This document shows positions 16,004 to 23,975 of a DNA stretch of 45,110 nucleotides, in pieces. Origin of the DNA: Candidatus Omnitrophota bacterium (GTDB lineage: Bacteria > Omnitrophota > Gorgyraeia > Aquiviventales > Aquiviventaceae); contig JAHFGX010000006.1 of assembly GCA_023247215.1 (NCBI GenBank), positions 1-45,110 on the forward strand, read 5' to 3'. Position 1 is the stretch's first letter; each line of letters opens with the position of its first letter. The translations under genes were made by a program, and so were the position numbers. The notes beneath the pieces were generated by a model. The model saw nothing but the letters and a program-made list of their open reading frames with translations, had not been told where the DNA came from and searched no databases.

Positions 16004-16093
16004 CGGAGGAGGTAGGATTCGAACCTACGGTCCACCTTGCGGTGGACAGCGGTTTTCAAGACCGCCGCCTTCAACCACTCGAGCCACTCCTCC
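16004..16093 (-). tRNA. tRNA-Ser(TGA)
   Basis: A 90-nt class II tRNA. The acceptor is GGAGGAG/CTCCTCC, the anticodon arm GCGGT-CTTGAAA-ACCGC (anticodon TGA, reading UCA/UCG), with a GC-rich variable arm. Its first base directly follows the TAG stop codon (16094-16096) of the upstream membrane-protein gene, implying release by RNase P from a mixed mRNA-tRNA transcript. CCA is not encoded. Confidence 0.95.
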
Positions 16094-16840
16094 CTACAGG
16101 AACAGCGTCCGAAAGACCGTTACATAGGCGTTGCGGGTCAATCCCACCGCGTCCGCGAAGACGCTCGAGACCGAGACGCCCGGCACCGACGCCGGCAGCG
16201 TCACGACGACCAACGTCAAGCTGCCTAACCCGATCAGCGCGACCGACAACAAGTAGGACGCGAAGGGCACGCGCTCCTTGTTTCCCTTGAGCTCCTGCAG
16301 CTCGCGCGCCGCCATGATCCAGTGGAACATCAGCGCCGCGCCCAGCCAGACGGCCGAGACGGCATCCACCGCGTCGGCCGGCCACCACCCCCGCGCCGCC
16401 CACGCCGCCAGCGCGCCCAGGAGCGTATAGAGCGGCACCAGGTACGGGCTGAGCACCACCAGGGTGGAGCCTGAGGCCGCCGTCCCGGCGCCGGCGACCG
16501 GCTCGGCTTTCGCTTTGCCTTTGGCGCGCTTGCCGGAATCCGCTTGAGCGCCTCCGGTGGCAATCTGCCCGCCGAAGAGCCACGCGGACAACCCAGAGAG
16601 CATCCGGTGCTGCACGCGGAACAGTGCCACCGGCTGGTAGAGAAACAGGTAGACGCCGACCGCACCGACCGCGCCCATAGCGGCCCAGCTTCCGGCCGAG
16701 CGCGAGCCGATCACCACCACGTCCAACTGGCGCAGCGTGCCCGCGATCAGGCCGATCAGGGGCGGGACCAGCGCCAGCCCCACTAGGGCTTTGACGAAGA
16801 GCCCGAACCCCTCACGCAGCTTCGAGGTGGCTTTGCCCAT
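16094..16840 (-). CDS. Multi-pass membrane protein of unknown function
   Basis: 248 residues from MGKATSKLREGF, overlapping the serS 3' end by 29 nt. About six hydrophobic segments are visible: two at residues 15-40, two at 60-85, two near 130-165 and 185-215. A charged Lys/Ala linker (SGKRAKGKAKAEP) sits in the middle. It resembles Yip1/YIPF-like five- to six-helix integral proteins in layout, but I cannot confirm a family. Lying between serS and the tRNA-Ser genes it probably shares their transcript. Confidence 0.65.
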   Translation of the reverse strand: MGKATSKLREGFGLFVKALVGLALVPPLIGLIAGTLRQLDVVVIGSRSAGSWAAMGAVGAVGVYLFLYQPVALFRVQHRMLSGLSAWLFGGQIATGGAQADSGKRAKGKAKAEPVAGAGTAASGSTLVVLSPYLVPLYTLLGALAAWAARGWWPADAVDAVSAVWLGAALMFHWIMAARELQELKGNKERVPFASYLLSVALIGLGSLTLVVVTLPASVPGVSVSSVFADAVGLTRNAYVTVFRTLFL

Positions 16841-18080
16841 GCAGATAGGGACGCAACGCTTCAGGAATCGCGATCCGGCCATCCGCCTGCTGATGCGTCT
16901 CCATCAGGCAGACCACCGTCCGGGCCAGCGCCAGGCCGGAGCCGTTGAGCGTATGCACGGGGGCGACCTTCTTGGTCGCGGCGGCGCGATACCGGATGTT
17001 CGCCCGCCGCGCCTGGAACGCCTCGAAGTTGCTGCAGCTCGACACTTCCAGGAACTGCCCCAGGCCCGGCGCCCACGCTTCCAGATCGTAGCATTTGGCG
17101 GCCGAGAAACCCAGGTCGCCGGCCGCCAGGCACACGACGCGGTAATGCAGCCCCAGCCGCTTCAGGATCGTCTCGGCGTGCTGCACCAGCCGCTCATGCT
17201 CCTCGTAGGAGCGCTCCGGGGTGGTGAGCGTCACCAGCTCCACCTTGTCGAACTGATGGACGCGGATCAGCCCCTTGGTGTCCTTGCCATAGGAGCCGGC
17301 CTCCCGCCGGAAGCAGGGCGTGTACGCCGTGTACTGCAGCGGCAATTGCGCTTCGTCGAGGATCTCATCGCGGTGCAGGTTCGTCACCGGCACTTCCGCC
17401 GTCGGAATCAGGAAGAGGTCGTCGTCCTTGAGCCGGTACATGTCCTCTTCGAATTTCGGCAGCTGCCCGGTGCCGAACATCGAATCGCGGTTGACCACAA
17501 ACGGCGGGGAGATTTCGGTGTAGCCGTGCTCGCGGGTATGGACGTCGAGCATCCAGTTGATGAGCGCCCGCTCCAACCGGGCGCCGGCGCCGCGATAGAG
17601 CGGAAAGTTGGCGCCGGTGATCTTGGCAGCGCGCGGAAAATCGAAGCATCCCAGCCGCTCCCCCAGCTCGACGTGCGTCTTGGGCTGAAACGAGAACGCC
17701 GGGGCGGCCCCGACGGTGCGGATCATCTGATTATGGCTGGCGTTCCCGGCCGGCACGGAGGCGTGCGGGATGTTCGGCACCATGGCCAGCGCCGCCGTCA
17801 GCTGCCGCTCCAGCTCGGCGAGCTGCCGCTCCCGCTGGGTAATTCCGTCGGAGAGCGGCTTCAACTGCGCGGGGGGCGCGGTAGCCCCGGCCGCTTTGTG
17901 GCGGCCGAACGCCTCAGACTCCTGCTTGAGCTTCGCGCGGTCCTGCTCGATCTGGCCGAGCAGCGCCCGTCGCTGTGCTTCCAATTTCACCAGCGCGGGC
18001 ACGTCCGTGGTGTTGCCCCGGGCCGCCATCCCCTTGGCCAGTCCGTCGGCATTGTCGCGGAGCAGCTTCATCTCGTGCAT
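16812..18080 (-). CDS. serS: Serine--tRNA ligase
   Basis: A 422-residue class II synthetase charging tRNA-Ser. The N-terminal antiparallel coiled-coil arm (about residues 25-100) contacts the long variable arm of tRNA-Ser. Class II motif 2 is YTPCFRREAGSYGKDTKG, and motif 3 lies around NGSGLALARTVVCLMETHQ. TAEVPVTNLHRDEIL is the serine-binding TxE region. All four tRNA-Ser isoacceptors lie within 3.1 kb downstream on the same strand. The start follows the DUF71 gene by 3 nt. Confidence 0.96.
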   Translation of the reverse strand: MHEMKLLRDNADGLAKGMAARGNTTDVPALVKLEAQRRALLGQIEQDRAKLKQESEAFGRHKAAGATAPPAQLKPLSDGITQRERQLAELERQLTAALAMVPNIPHASVPAGNASHNQMIRTVGAAPAFSFQPKTHVELGERLGCFDFPRAAKITGANFPLYRGAGARLERALINWMLDVHTREHGYTEISPPFVVNRDSMFGTGQLPKFEEDMYRLKDDDLFLIPTAEVPVTNLHRDEILDEAQLPLQYTAYTPCFRREAGSYGKDTKGLIRVHQFDKVELVTLTTPERSYEEHERLVQHAETILKRLGLHYRVVCLAAGDLGFSAAKCYDLEAWAPGLGQFLEVSSCSNFEAFQARRANIRYRAAATKKVAPVHTLNGSGLALARTVVCLMETHQQADGRIAIPEALRPYLHGQSHLEAA

Positions 18081-18083
18081 CGC

Positions 18084-18788
18084 TTATCCCTTCACCACGT
18101 CCAGCGGAGGCGCCTCCCGCGATTCCAGCAGATCGCAAAACCAAAACCCCTCGCGCTCCACCACCTCGCCGCGCGCCACGCCCACCGGCCGGCGGAAGAT
18201 GGGGCCGTCGTAGACGAAGGTGTGGAACTCGCCGCGCTCGCCGCACGGATCCACCGTGGCCGGCAGGTCCGCCAGCATCGGCCGGTCAAACTCCCGGCCG
18301 CAGAACATCGGGTCGAGCTGCTTGGGGTCCACGCACACCAGGATCGCGCGGAACCCCGCGTCAATAAACTCCCCCGCCAGCTGCTGCGTATCGCGCTGCC
18401 ATAAGGGAAAAATCCCCGACATGCCGATCTGCGCCAGTTGCCGCTCGCGGTAGGAACGGATGTCCTCGAGAAACAGATCGCCGAAGATGACGCGCGACAC
18501 CCCGCGCGCCTGATAGCGCCTCAGGAGACGCTCCATGGCTGCCTCGTAGCTGTCGTTGGAAGCACGGATCGGGATCCGCACCTGCTCCAGCGGCAAGCCG
18601 ATGGCGGCGGCCTGCTGCTCCAGGAGCGCACGGCGCACCCCATGCATGCTGATCCGCTCGTAGCCTTCGGTGACGGTCGTGAGCAACGCTTCCACGCGCA
18701 GGGACGGATCGCGCAGCGCGGCCTGCAAGGCCAAGGAACTGTCCTTGCCGCCGCTCCAGCACATCAGGACCGGCTCCGGATCAGACAT
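18084..18788 (-). CDS. Dph6/DUF71-type PP-loop ATPase
   Basis: 234 residues with the PP-loop motif CWSGGKDSSLALQ at the N-terminus. DUF71 signatures include VIFGDLFLEDIRSYRERQ, FIDAGFRAILVCVD and DPCGERGEFHTFVYDGPIF. In archaea and eukaryotes the family amidates diphthine. Bacteria lack diphthamide, so the substrate here is unknown. It lies 6 nt after the GIY-YIG gene and 3 nt before serS, suggesting one transcript. Confidence 0.88.
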   Translation of the reverse strand: MSDPEPVLMCWSGGKDSSLALQAALRDPSLRVEALLTTVTEGYERISMHGVRRALLEQQAAAIGLPLEQVRIPIRASNDSYEAAMERLLRRYQARGVSRVIFGDLFLEDIRSYRERQLAQIGMSGIFPLWQRDTQQLAGEFIDAGFRAILVCVDPKQLDPMFCGREFDRPMLADLPATVDPCGERGEFHTFVYDGPIFRRPVGVARGEVVEREGFWFCDLLESREAPPLDVVKG

Positions 18789-18794
18789 CCACCA

Positions 18795-19043
18795 TCACCT
18801 TTGCTTCGATACGAGCGCGAGCTTCCGCTGCCGGGTCCACGATTGCACTTCGCGCTCCCGTCGCTGCGCGGCGGACCGGCTCGCGCACGGCTCGACATAG
18901 GCCAGGACCGCGGCTCCGCGGCTCCGGACATATTTCGACCCGCGCCCGGCGTTGTGGCTCGCGATCCGCTTCGACGGGTTCGTGGTCACGCCGGCGTACA
19001 GCGACCCGTCCGCGCATCGCGCCAGATACAAATACCAGGCCAT
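18795..19043 (-). CDS. GIY-YIG nuclease-fold protein, UPF0213/YhbQ type
   Basis: 82 residues from MAWYLYLARCADGSLYAGVTTN, preceded by AGGAG. The longer ORF-track start lies in non-coding sequence. The fold core WYLYL...LYAG corresponds to GIY...YIG, followed by the conserved Arg (KRIASHNAGRGSKYVRSR). The small single-domain YhbQ family acts on DNA in some bacteria. It ends 6 nt before the PP-loop ATPase gene. Confidence 0.85.
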   Translation of the reverse strand: MAWYLYLARCADGSLYAGVTTNPSKRIASHNAGRGSKYVRSRGAAVLAYVEPCASRSAAQRREREVQSWTRQRKLALVSKQR

Positions 19044-19070
19044 GCGTTCTCCTGGATGTAGGAAAAACAC

Positions 19071-19087
19071 GGGCCGCCTGGGACTCG
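19071..19087 (+). repeat. 17-bp partial copy of the tRNA-Lys 3' end
   Basis: The 17 bases GGGCCGCCTGGGACTCG are identical to 19243-19259, the acceptor and T-arm end of tRNA-Lys, in direct orientation 172 bp away. A duplicated tRNA 3' end is what site-specific integrases leave as attL/attR. Only about 155 bp without a gene lies between, so this could be a scar or a chance or rearranged copy. Confidence 0.55.
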
Positions 19088-19158
19088 GCGCCCTCCGTTC
19101 CCCGCCAAAGAACCGTGGCGGATCACTCCGGGTCGGCCAGCCGCCGCTCCCAAGGAAA

Positions 19159-19187
19159 GTCAGCGCTCCCACAACGGTCGCGCTGAC
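19159..19187 (-). terminator. Possible terminator after tRNA-Lys
   Basis: Perfect 8-bp arms (GTCAGCGC/GCGCTGAC) with a 13-nt loop. On the minus strand the second arm is followed by TTTCCTT. Located 55 nt downstream of tRNA-Lys in transcription direction. The loop is long and the U-tract short, so it is only a candidate. Confidence 0.4.
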
Positions 19188-19241
19188 ATCCAGCTTGGTC
19201 GCGGCTCCCTTCTCGTCCCAGGCTCGATTACGAAAAGAAGA

Positions 19242-19314
19242 TGGGCCGCCTGGGACTCGAACCCAGCACCCACAGCTTAAAAGGCTGTTGCTCTGCCAGA
19301 TGAGCTAGCGGCCC
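19242..19314 (-). tRNA. tRNA-Lys(TTT)
   Basis: A 73-nt tRNA. The acceptor is GGGCCGC/GCGGCCC with discriminator A. The anticodon arm is ACAGC-CTTTTAA-GCTGT (anticodon TTT), and the T-arm has GGTTCGAGTCC. CCA is not encoded. A consensus -10 TATAAT lies 40 nt upstream. Confidence 0.96.
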
Positions 19315-19353
19315 AAAATGTTAAAGAACGATGGAAGCAGTCTACCGGAAGGC

Positions 19354-19359
19354 ATTATA
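19354..19359 (-). promoter_or_regulatory. -10 element for tRNA-Lys
   Basis: A perfect TATAAT on the minus strand in the 90-nt gap between frr and tRNA-Lys. I see no convincing -35 at 16-18 nt. Position fits a short tRNA leader. Confidence 0.5.
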
Positions 19360-19404
19360 GCGCAGCCCGCCGTCGTCAGCGCGGATGTCGTGACCCGAGC
19401 GGGG

Positions 19405-19968
19405 TCAGGCGGAGAGGAGCTCGTGCTCTTTCGCTTTGAGGAGTGAGTCGATTTGGCCGATGTGCTGGTCGGTCAGCTTCTGGATCGTGGCTTGGAAGTC
19501 GAAGACGTCGTCCTCGGTGGCCTGCTTGGCGGCTTTGAGCTGCTTGATGGCTTCGTTGGCGTCCCGCCGGACGGTGCGGATCGCCACGCGGTCTTCTTCG
19601 GCCATTTTGTGGACGAGCTTGATCAGCTCGTTGCGCCGCTCCACGGTCAGCGCCGGGATCGGCAGGCGCAGCATCTTGCCGTCCACCTGCGGCGTGATGC
19701 CCAGGTTGGACTGCAGAATGGCCTTTTCGATTTCCTGGACCAGGCTGGCATCCCACGGCTGCACGACCAGCATCCGGGGCTCAGGCGCCGTGATCGCCGC
19801 CAATTGCTTCAGCGGCGTCGGCGTGCCGTAGTACGCCACGGTCAGGTGCTCGGCCAGCGCCGGCGAGGCCCGGCCGCCGCGCACCTCGCCGAACTGGCGC
19901 GTGACGGCGGCGACGGACTTCTTCATTTTCTCTTCGGCATCCTTCAGCACTTGCGGGAGGGTGGGCAT
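19405..19968 (-). CDS. frr: Ribosome recycling factor
   Basis: 187 residues from MPTLPQVLKDAEEKMKKSV, the normal RRF length; the ORF-track start lies inside pyrH. Typical RRF segments are VRGGRASPALAEHLTVAYYGTPTPLKQLA, PWDASLVQEIEKAILQSNLGI and LTVERRNELIKLVHKMAEEDRVAIRTVRRDAN. Last gene of msbA-rpsB-tsf-pyrH-frr, 8 nt after pyrH. A 6-bp hairpin (TGACCC-gagcg-GGGTCA) spans its stop but has no U-tract. Confidence 0.96.
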   Translation of the reverse strand: MPTLPQVLKDAEEKMKKSVAAVTRQFGEVRGGRASPALAEHLTVAYYGTPTPLKQLAAITAPEPRMLVVQPWDASLVQEIEKAILQSNLGITPQVDGKMLRLPIPALTVERRNELIKLVHKMAEEDRVAIRTVRRDANEAIKQLKAAKQATEDDVFDFQATIQKLTDQHIGQIDSLLKAKEHELLSA

Positions 19969-19976
19969 GGGCCGGC

Positions 19977-20723
19977 TCACTTTTCGTTGGTCACGGTGGT
20001 CCCGACGGCTTCTCCGCACACGGCGCGGCGGATGTTGCCGGCGCGATTGAGGTTGAAGACGATGATCGGCAATTGGTGATCCATGCACAGGCTGATGGCG
20101 GTGGCGTCCATCACCTGCAGCCGCCGCTTCAGGACTTCCATGAACGTCAGGCGGGTGAATTTCTTGGCGCGGCGGTCCACGGCCGGGTCGGCGGAGTAGA
20201 CGCCGTCCACGTTCGTGGCCTTCAGGACGACCTCGGCGCCGATTTCCATGGCGCGCAGGGCGGCCGTGGTGTCCGTGGTGAAGAAGGGGCTGCCGATGCC
20301 GCCGACGAAGATCACGACGCGGCCTTTTTCCAGGTGGCGGATGGCCCGGCGCCGGATATAGGGCTCGGCCACCTTGGCGATCTCAATGGCGCTTTGCACG
20401 CGGGTGGGCACCCGAATGCGCTCCAGCGAGTCCTGCAGGGCCAGGCCGTTGATGGCGGTGGCGAGCATGCCCATGTAGTCCGCCGTCGCCCGCTCCATCC
20501 CCGTGGTGGACGAGGCCTTCAGCCCCCGGAAGATGTTGCCGCCGCCGACGACCACAGTGACCTGCACGCCCAGCTCGTGGATTTCCTTGACCTGGTGCGC
20601 CAGCAGCTCGAGCACCTGCGGGTCAATGCCGAACCCCAGCGCGCCTTGGAGCGCTTCGCCGCTGAGCTTGAGGACAATCCGCTTGTAGCGAGGAGCGGGG
20701 GGGGATTGGGCGGCGCGGCTCAT
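19977..20723 (-). CDS. pyrH: Uridylate kinase
   Basis: Phosphorylates UMP to UDP; 248 residues from MSRAAQSPP (a GTG lies one codon earlier). Amino-acid-kinase landmarks are [25 protein letters not shown], the UMP-binding [35 protein letters not shown]-like [13 protein letters not shown], and [10 protein letters not shown]. Gap of 10 nt after tsf. Confidence 0.95.
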   Translation of the reverse strand: MSRAAQSPPAPRYKRIVLKLSGEALQGALGFGIDPQVLELLAHQVKEIHELGVQVTVVVGGGNIFRGLKASSTTGMERATADYMGMLATAINGLALQDSLERIRVPTRVQSAIEIAKVAEPYIRRRAIRHLEKGRVVIFVGGIGSPFFTTDTTAALRAMEIGAEVVLKATNVDGVYSADPAVDRRAKKFTRLTFMEVLKRRLQVMDATAISLCMDHQLPIIVFNLNRAGNIRRAVCGEAVGTTVTNEK

Positions 20724-20733
20724 CACACGCGGA

Positions 20734-21264
20734 TCACTGGCCGGCCTGCTCTCCCAATCCGAAGCGCGTGAAGCGACGGATGACGATGTTCTCGCCCGTC
20801 TTGGCGATCAGGGCCGTCAGCAATTGCCCGATGCTCTGCCCCTGGTCCTTGATGAAGGACTGCTCCAGCAGGCAGGCCTGCTTGATGACGGCTGCGTCCC
20901 GCTGGCCGGCGGGCAACTGCTCCTTGCTGACCACGGAAGGCTGCTGTGAGGCCACCTGCATGGCCACCTCGCGGCAGAACTGTTGGAACTCGGGCAGCCG
21001 CGCGACGAAATCCGTTTCGCAGTTGATCTCGACCAGCGCGCCGACGCGGCCGTCATGGTGGACGTACGACTCCACTCGGCCGAGCGAGGCCGCGCGGTCT
21101 TTGCGCTTCTGCGCGGCTTCCACGCCTTTGCGCTTCAGCAGCTCCCGCGCCTTCGCGGGGTCGCCCCCGGCCTCTTCCAGCGCCGAGCGCACGGTGCCGA
21201 CGGCCGCCCCGGTTTCCTCGCGCAGCGCCTTGATGGCGTCAAGCGGGATGCGCATCGTCGGCAT
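20734..21264 (-). CDS. tsf: Elongation factor Ts (short form)
   Basis: 176 residues, the compact form with one core subdomain as in Thermus rather than the roughly 280-residue E. coli form. The UBA-like N-terminus is [33 protein letters not shown]. The EF-Tu-contacting TDFVAR segment ([18 protein letters not shown]) is intact. It starts 26 nt inside rpsB; an alternative ATG is three codons later. Confidence 0.95.
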   Translation of the reverse strand: MPTMRIPLDAIKALREETGAAVGTVRSALEEAGGDPAKARELLKRKGVEAAQKRKDRAASLGRVESYVHHDGRVGALVEINCETDFVARLPEFQQFCREVAMQVASQQPSVVSKEQLPAGQRDAAVIKQACLLEQSFIKDQGQSIGQLLTALIAKTGENIVIRRFTRFGLGEQAGQ

Positions 21265-22036
21265 TGACTTCCGCCACGTCGGCGGTCGGCGGCGTCTCGC
21301 CCTCAGGCGCGTCGTCAGACTCCTGCTCCATCGGCACGATCGGGAGCCCGGCCCCCCGCCGCCCGGCGAGGATCCGGTCGGTCAGCATGGTGGTAATCAG
21401 CCGCACGGAACGGAGCGCATCGTCGTTGCCCGGGATGGGATATGCGATCTGATCCGGGTTGGCATTGGTGTCGCAAATCGCGATGATGGGGAGATTCAAC
21501 CGGTTGGCTTCGTGCACGGCGTTCTGCTCCCGTTTCGGGTCCACCACGTACACGCACGCCGGCAGGCGGGTCATGGTCACGAGCCCGGAGTACTGGCCTT
21601 CCAATCTCTCCAACTGGCGCTCGTGGTGCTTCGCGTCCTTCTTGGTCAACCGCTCGAAGTAGCCTTCCTCCCGCTGCTGGCGCAGGGTCACCAGGAGCTG
21701 GATATTGCGCTTCAGCGTGTTGAAATTCGTCAGGGTGCCGCCCAGCCAGCGCGTCGAGACGCTGGGCATGCCGCAGCGCAGGGACTGCTCGCGGATGATC
21801 ACCTTCGCCTGCTTCTTGGTGCCGACAAAGAGGATCAGCTCCCCCTTGGCCGCCAGGTCCTCCACGAAGTCGCAGGCCCGCTGCATCCCCTGCTCGGTCT
21901 GCTGCAGGTCAATGATGTAGATCCCCGCGCGCCGGCCGAAGATGAACCGCTTCATTTTGGGGTTCCACCGTTTGGTCTGATGGCCGAAGTGCACCCCCGC
22001 ATCCAAAAGCTGTTTGAGCAAGGTGGTTGTTGGCAT
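21239..22036 (-). CDS. rpsB: 30S ribosomal protein S2
   Basis: 265 residues. LLDAGVHFGHQTKRWNPKMKRFIFG near the N-terminus, TRWLGGTLTNFNTLK and NLPIIAICDTNANPDQIAYPIPGNDDA are diagnostic. An acidic 30-residue tail follows IVPME. The start is only 3 nt after the msbA stop, so there is no room for the usual S2-binding leader; it is probably read from the msbA promoter. Confidence 0.97.
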   Translation of the reverse strand: MPTTTLLKQLLDAGVHFGHQTKRWNPKMKRFIFGRRAGIYIIDLQQTEQGMQRACDFVEDLAAKGELILFVGTKKQAKVIIREQSLRCGMPSVSTRWLGGTLTNFNTLKRNIQLLVTLRQQREEGYFERLTKKDAKHHERQLERLEGQYSGLVTMTRLPACVYVVDPKREQNAVHEANRLNLPIIAICDTNANPDQIAYPIPGNDDALRSVRLITTMLTDRILAGRRGAGLPIVPMEQESDDAPEGETPPTADVAEVNADDAHPA

Positions 22037-22039
22037 GGG

Positions 22040-23860
22040 TTACGCGTACGCACTGGACGAGCGCAGCCCGGTATCCGTCAATTGCAGGTCGTGCAACCGG
22101 CGGTACACCACGCTCGACCTCAGAAGCTCCTCATGACGCCCTTCTTCAACCAAACGGCCTTCCTGGATCACCACGATCCGATGGGCCAGGCGCGCCGTGG
22201 ACAGTCGATGGGCGATCAACAACACGGTCCGGCCCTGGCAGAGCCGTTCTAACGCTTCCGTAATCAAATGCTCCGATTCGGCATCCAATTGGCTGGTCGC
22301 CTCGTCGAGAATCAGGATGGGGGGGTTCTTGACGAGCGCGCGCGCGATCGCCAGCCGCTGGCGCTCGCCGCCGGAGAGCAGGTCGCCCCGCTCGCCGATC
22401 ACCGTATCGTATCCCTTCGGCAGCCGGCTGATGAACGCGTGGGCGTTGGCCGCCTTGGCCGCGTCCACAATCTCATTGAAGCTCGCCGCCGGGTTTCCGA
22501 GCGACACGTTGGCCCGCACGGTGTCGTTGAAGAGCTGCGTCTCCTGCGTCACCAGCCCGATCTGCTCGCGCAGCGATCGCACCGTCGCATGGCGCAGGTC
22601 CATGCCGTCCAACAGCACGCGCCCGGCGGTCGGATCATAGAACCGCGGCAGCAGGTTCACCAGCGTCGTCTTCCCCCCGCCGCTGGGGCCCACGAACGCC
22701 ACCACCTCGCCGCGCGGGATCGTCAGCGAGATGCCGCGCAAGACCGGCTGGTCCTGATATTGAAACGACACCCGGTCGTACGTGATCGCCTGGTGGAAGA
22801 CCGGAAGCGGTTTGGCCGACGGCGCGTCCGCGATGGCGGCTTCGAGGTCGAGCACCTCGAAGATCCGCGTCGCCGCCGCCAGCGCCTGCTGGTTCACGCT
22901 GTGCAGCCGGGCCAGCCGCTTGAAGGGCCGGATCAGCATCAGCATCGAGCCGAGAAACATCAGGAACATCCCCAGGGTCATCTCCCCGCTCAGGACCGCG
23001 CGGCCGCCGGACCAGAACACCACCGCCGCGCCCACGCCGGTGATCAGCTCCGAGATCGGGGCGAGCACGTTCATCCGTTTTTGGATCTTGCGGTTGAGGC
23101 GGTAGAACCGCTCGTTCGCGTTGGCGAACTTCAAGCGGGCCGACGGTTCCATCAGGAAGGCTTGGATCACCTGGATGCCGGAGATGGATTCGAGGATCGT
23201 CGAGTTGAGCTGCCCGATCATCGCCTGCGCCTGGCTGGAGAGCTTCTTGAGGACCTTGCCAAGCTGCACCGTGGCCCAGCCCATGGGCCCCACCACGAGG
23301 AAAATGATCAACGCCAGCTTCCAGTTGATGGCGAACACCATCCCGAGGTAGAGGACGATCTGCAAGCTTTGGTAGACCAGATCGGTCAATCCCTCGGTGA
23401 TCGTGTTCTGCACCACGCCCGAGTCGTACAGGATGCGCGACATCGTGGTGCCGGTGGGGTGGGTGGTGTGGTAATCGAGGGAGAGCCGGGTGAACTGGTC
23501 GAACATGCGCTGGCGGATGTCCCGGATCACCTGCTGGGCGGCGTCATTCATGTAGAACGTTTGCAGGAACTCGAACAGCCCCTTCAGGAAAAACAACACC
23601 GGGATCGTGATGGCGAAGAAGGTCAGGAGGCTCCCCGGCTGGATGCCGTTGAACCACGCCACCAGGTGGCCCAGCCACCCCGGCGCCCAGGCGGGGGGCA
23701 TCGGAATCGCCCGGTTGCTGACCACGCGGTCAGCCAGCGGCACAATGGCCCCCAATTGGACCCCGCCAAGCAGGGTGGAGCCCAGCATGAACACGACCGC
23801 CATGCCGAACACGCCGAGATGCGGCTTGATAAACTTCAGGAGCCGGAGATAGGTGCGCAT
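22040..23860 (-). CDS. msbA: MsbA-type lipid A/phospholipid ABC exporter
   Basis: A 606-residue half-transporter, membrane domain fused to ATPase, from MRTYLRLLKFIKPH. The N-terminal 320 residues hold six membrane helices. The ATPase has Walker A FVGPSGGGKTT, Q-loop QETQLF, signature LLSGGERQRLAIARALVKNPP, Walker B ILILDEATS and H-loop LLIAHRLSTARLA. It flips core-lipid A across the inner membrane. Divergent from a Gfo/Idh-lpxB pair and upstream of rpsB. The predicted transcript start leaves almost no leader. Confidence 0.88.
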   Translation of the reverse strand: MRTYLRLLKFIKPHLGVFGMAVVFMLGSTLLGGVQLGAIVPLADRVVSNRAIPMPPAWAPGWLGHLVAWFNGIQPGSLLTFFAITIPVLFFLKGLFEFLQTFYMNDAAQQVIRDIRQRMFDQFTRLSLDYHTTHPTGTTMSRILYDSGVVQNTITEGLTDLVYQSLQIVLYLGMVFAINWKLALIIFLVVGPMGWATVQLGKVLKKLSSQAQAMIGQLNSTILESISGIQVIQAFLMEPSARLKFANANERFYRLNRKIQKRMNVLAPISELITGVGAAVVFWSGGRAVLSGEMTLGMFLMFLGSMLMLIRPFKRLARLHSVNQQALAAATRIFEVLDLEAAIADAPSAKPLPVFHQAITYDRVSFQYQDQPVLRGISLTIPRGEVVAFVGPSGGGKTTLVNLLPRFYDPTAGRVLLDGMDLRHATVRSLREQIGLVTQETQLFNDTVRANVSLGNPAASFNEIVDAAKAANAHAFISRLPKGYDTVIGERGDLLSGGERQRLAIARALVKNPPILILDEATSQLDAESEHLITEALERLCQGRTVLLIAHRLSTARLAHRIVVIQEGRLVEEGRHEELLRSSVVYRRLHDLQLTDTGLRSSSAYA

Positions 23861-23870
23861 TAAACGAAGT

Positions 23871-23899
23871 ATTCTAGCACACGAATTGACGAATGGCAA
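23871..23899 (-). promoter_or_regulatory. Sigma-70-type promoter for msbA-rpsB-tsf-pyrH-frr
   Basis: On the minus strand TTGCCA, 17 bp, TAGAAT. The predicted start is about 23864, so the msbA ATG at 23860 would be almost leaderless. It overlaps the divergent promoter at 23886-23915. Confidence 0.65.
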
Positions 23900-23915
23900 C
23901 GACGTCTGTTAGACT
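23886..23915 (+). promoter_or_regulatory. Sigma-70-type promoter for the Gfo/Idh-lpxB pair
   Basis: TTGACG, 18 bp, TAGACT on the plus strand, giving a start near 23922 and a leader of about 54 nt. It overlaps the msbA promoter in the opposite direction, so the two lipid A transcripts may compete for polymerase. Confidence 0.55.
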
Positions 23916-23975
23916 GGGCAGCATTCCTCTGGGTCTTCCGGAAACGCAGGATGATCATAACTTACATGATGACAA

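Noticed and set aside
16737-18404. 555-residue plus-strand ORF
   Set aside because: Antisense of serS; high-GC shadow with no recognisable domain. The same holds for 22268-23863, 26421-27713, 28290-30044, 35483-36991 and 38120-39412.
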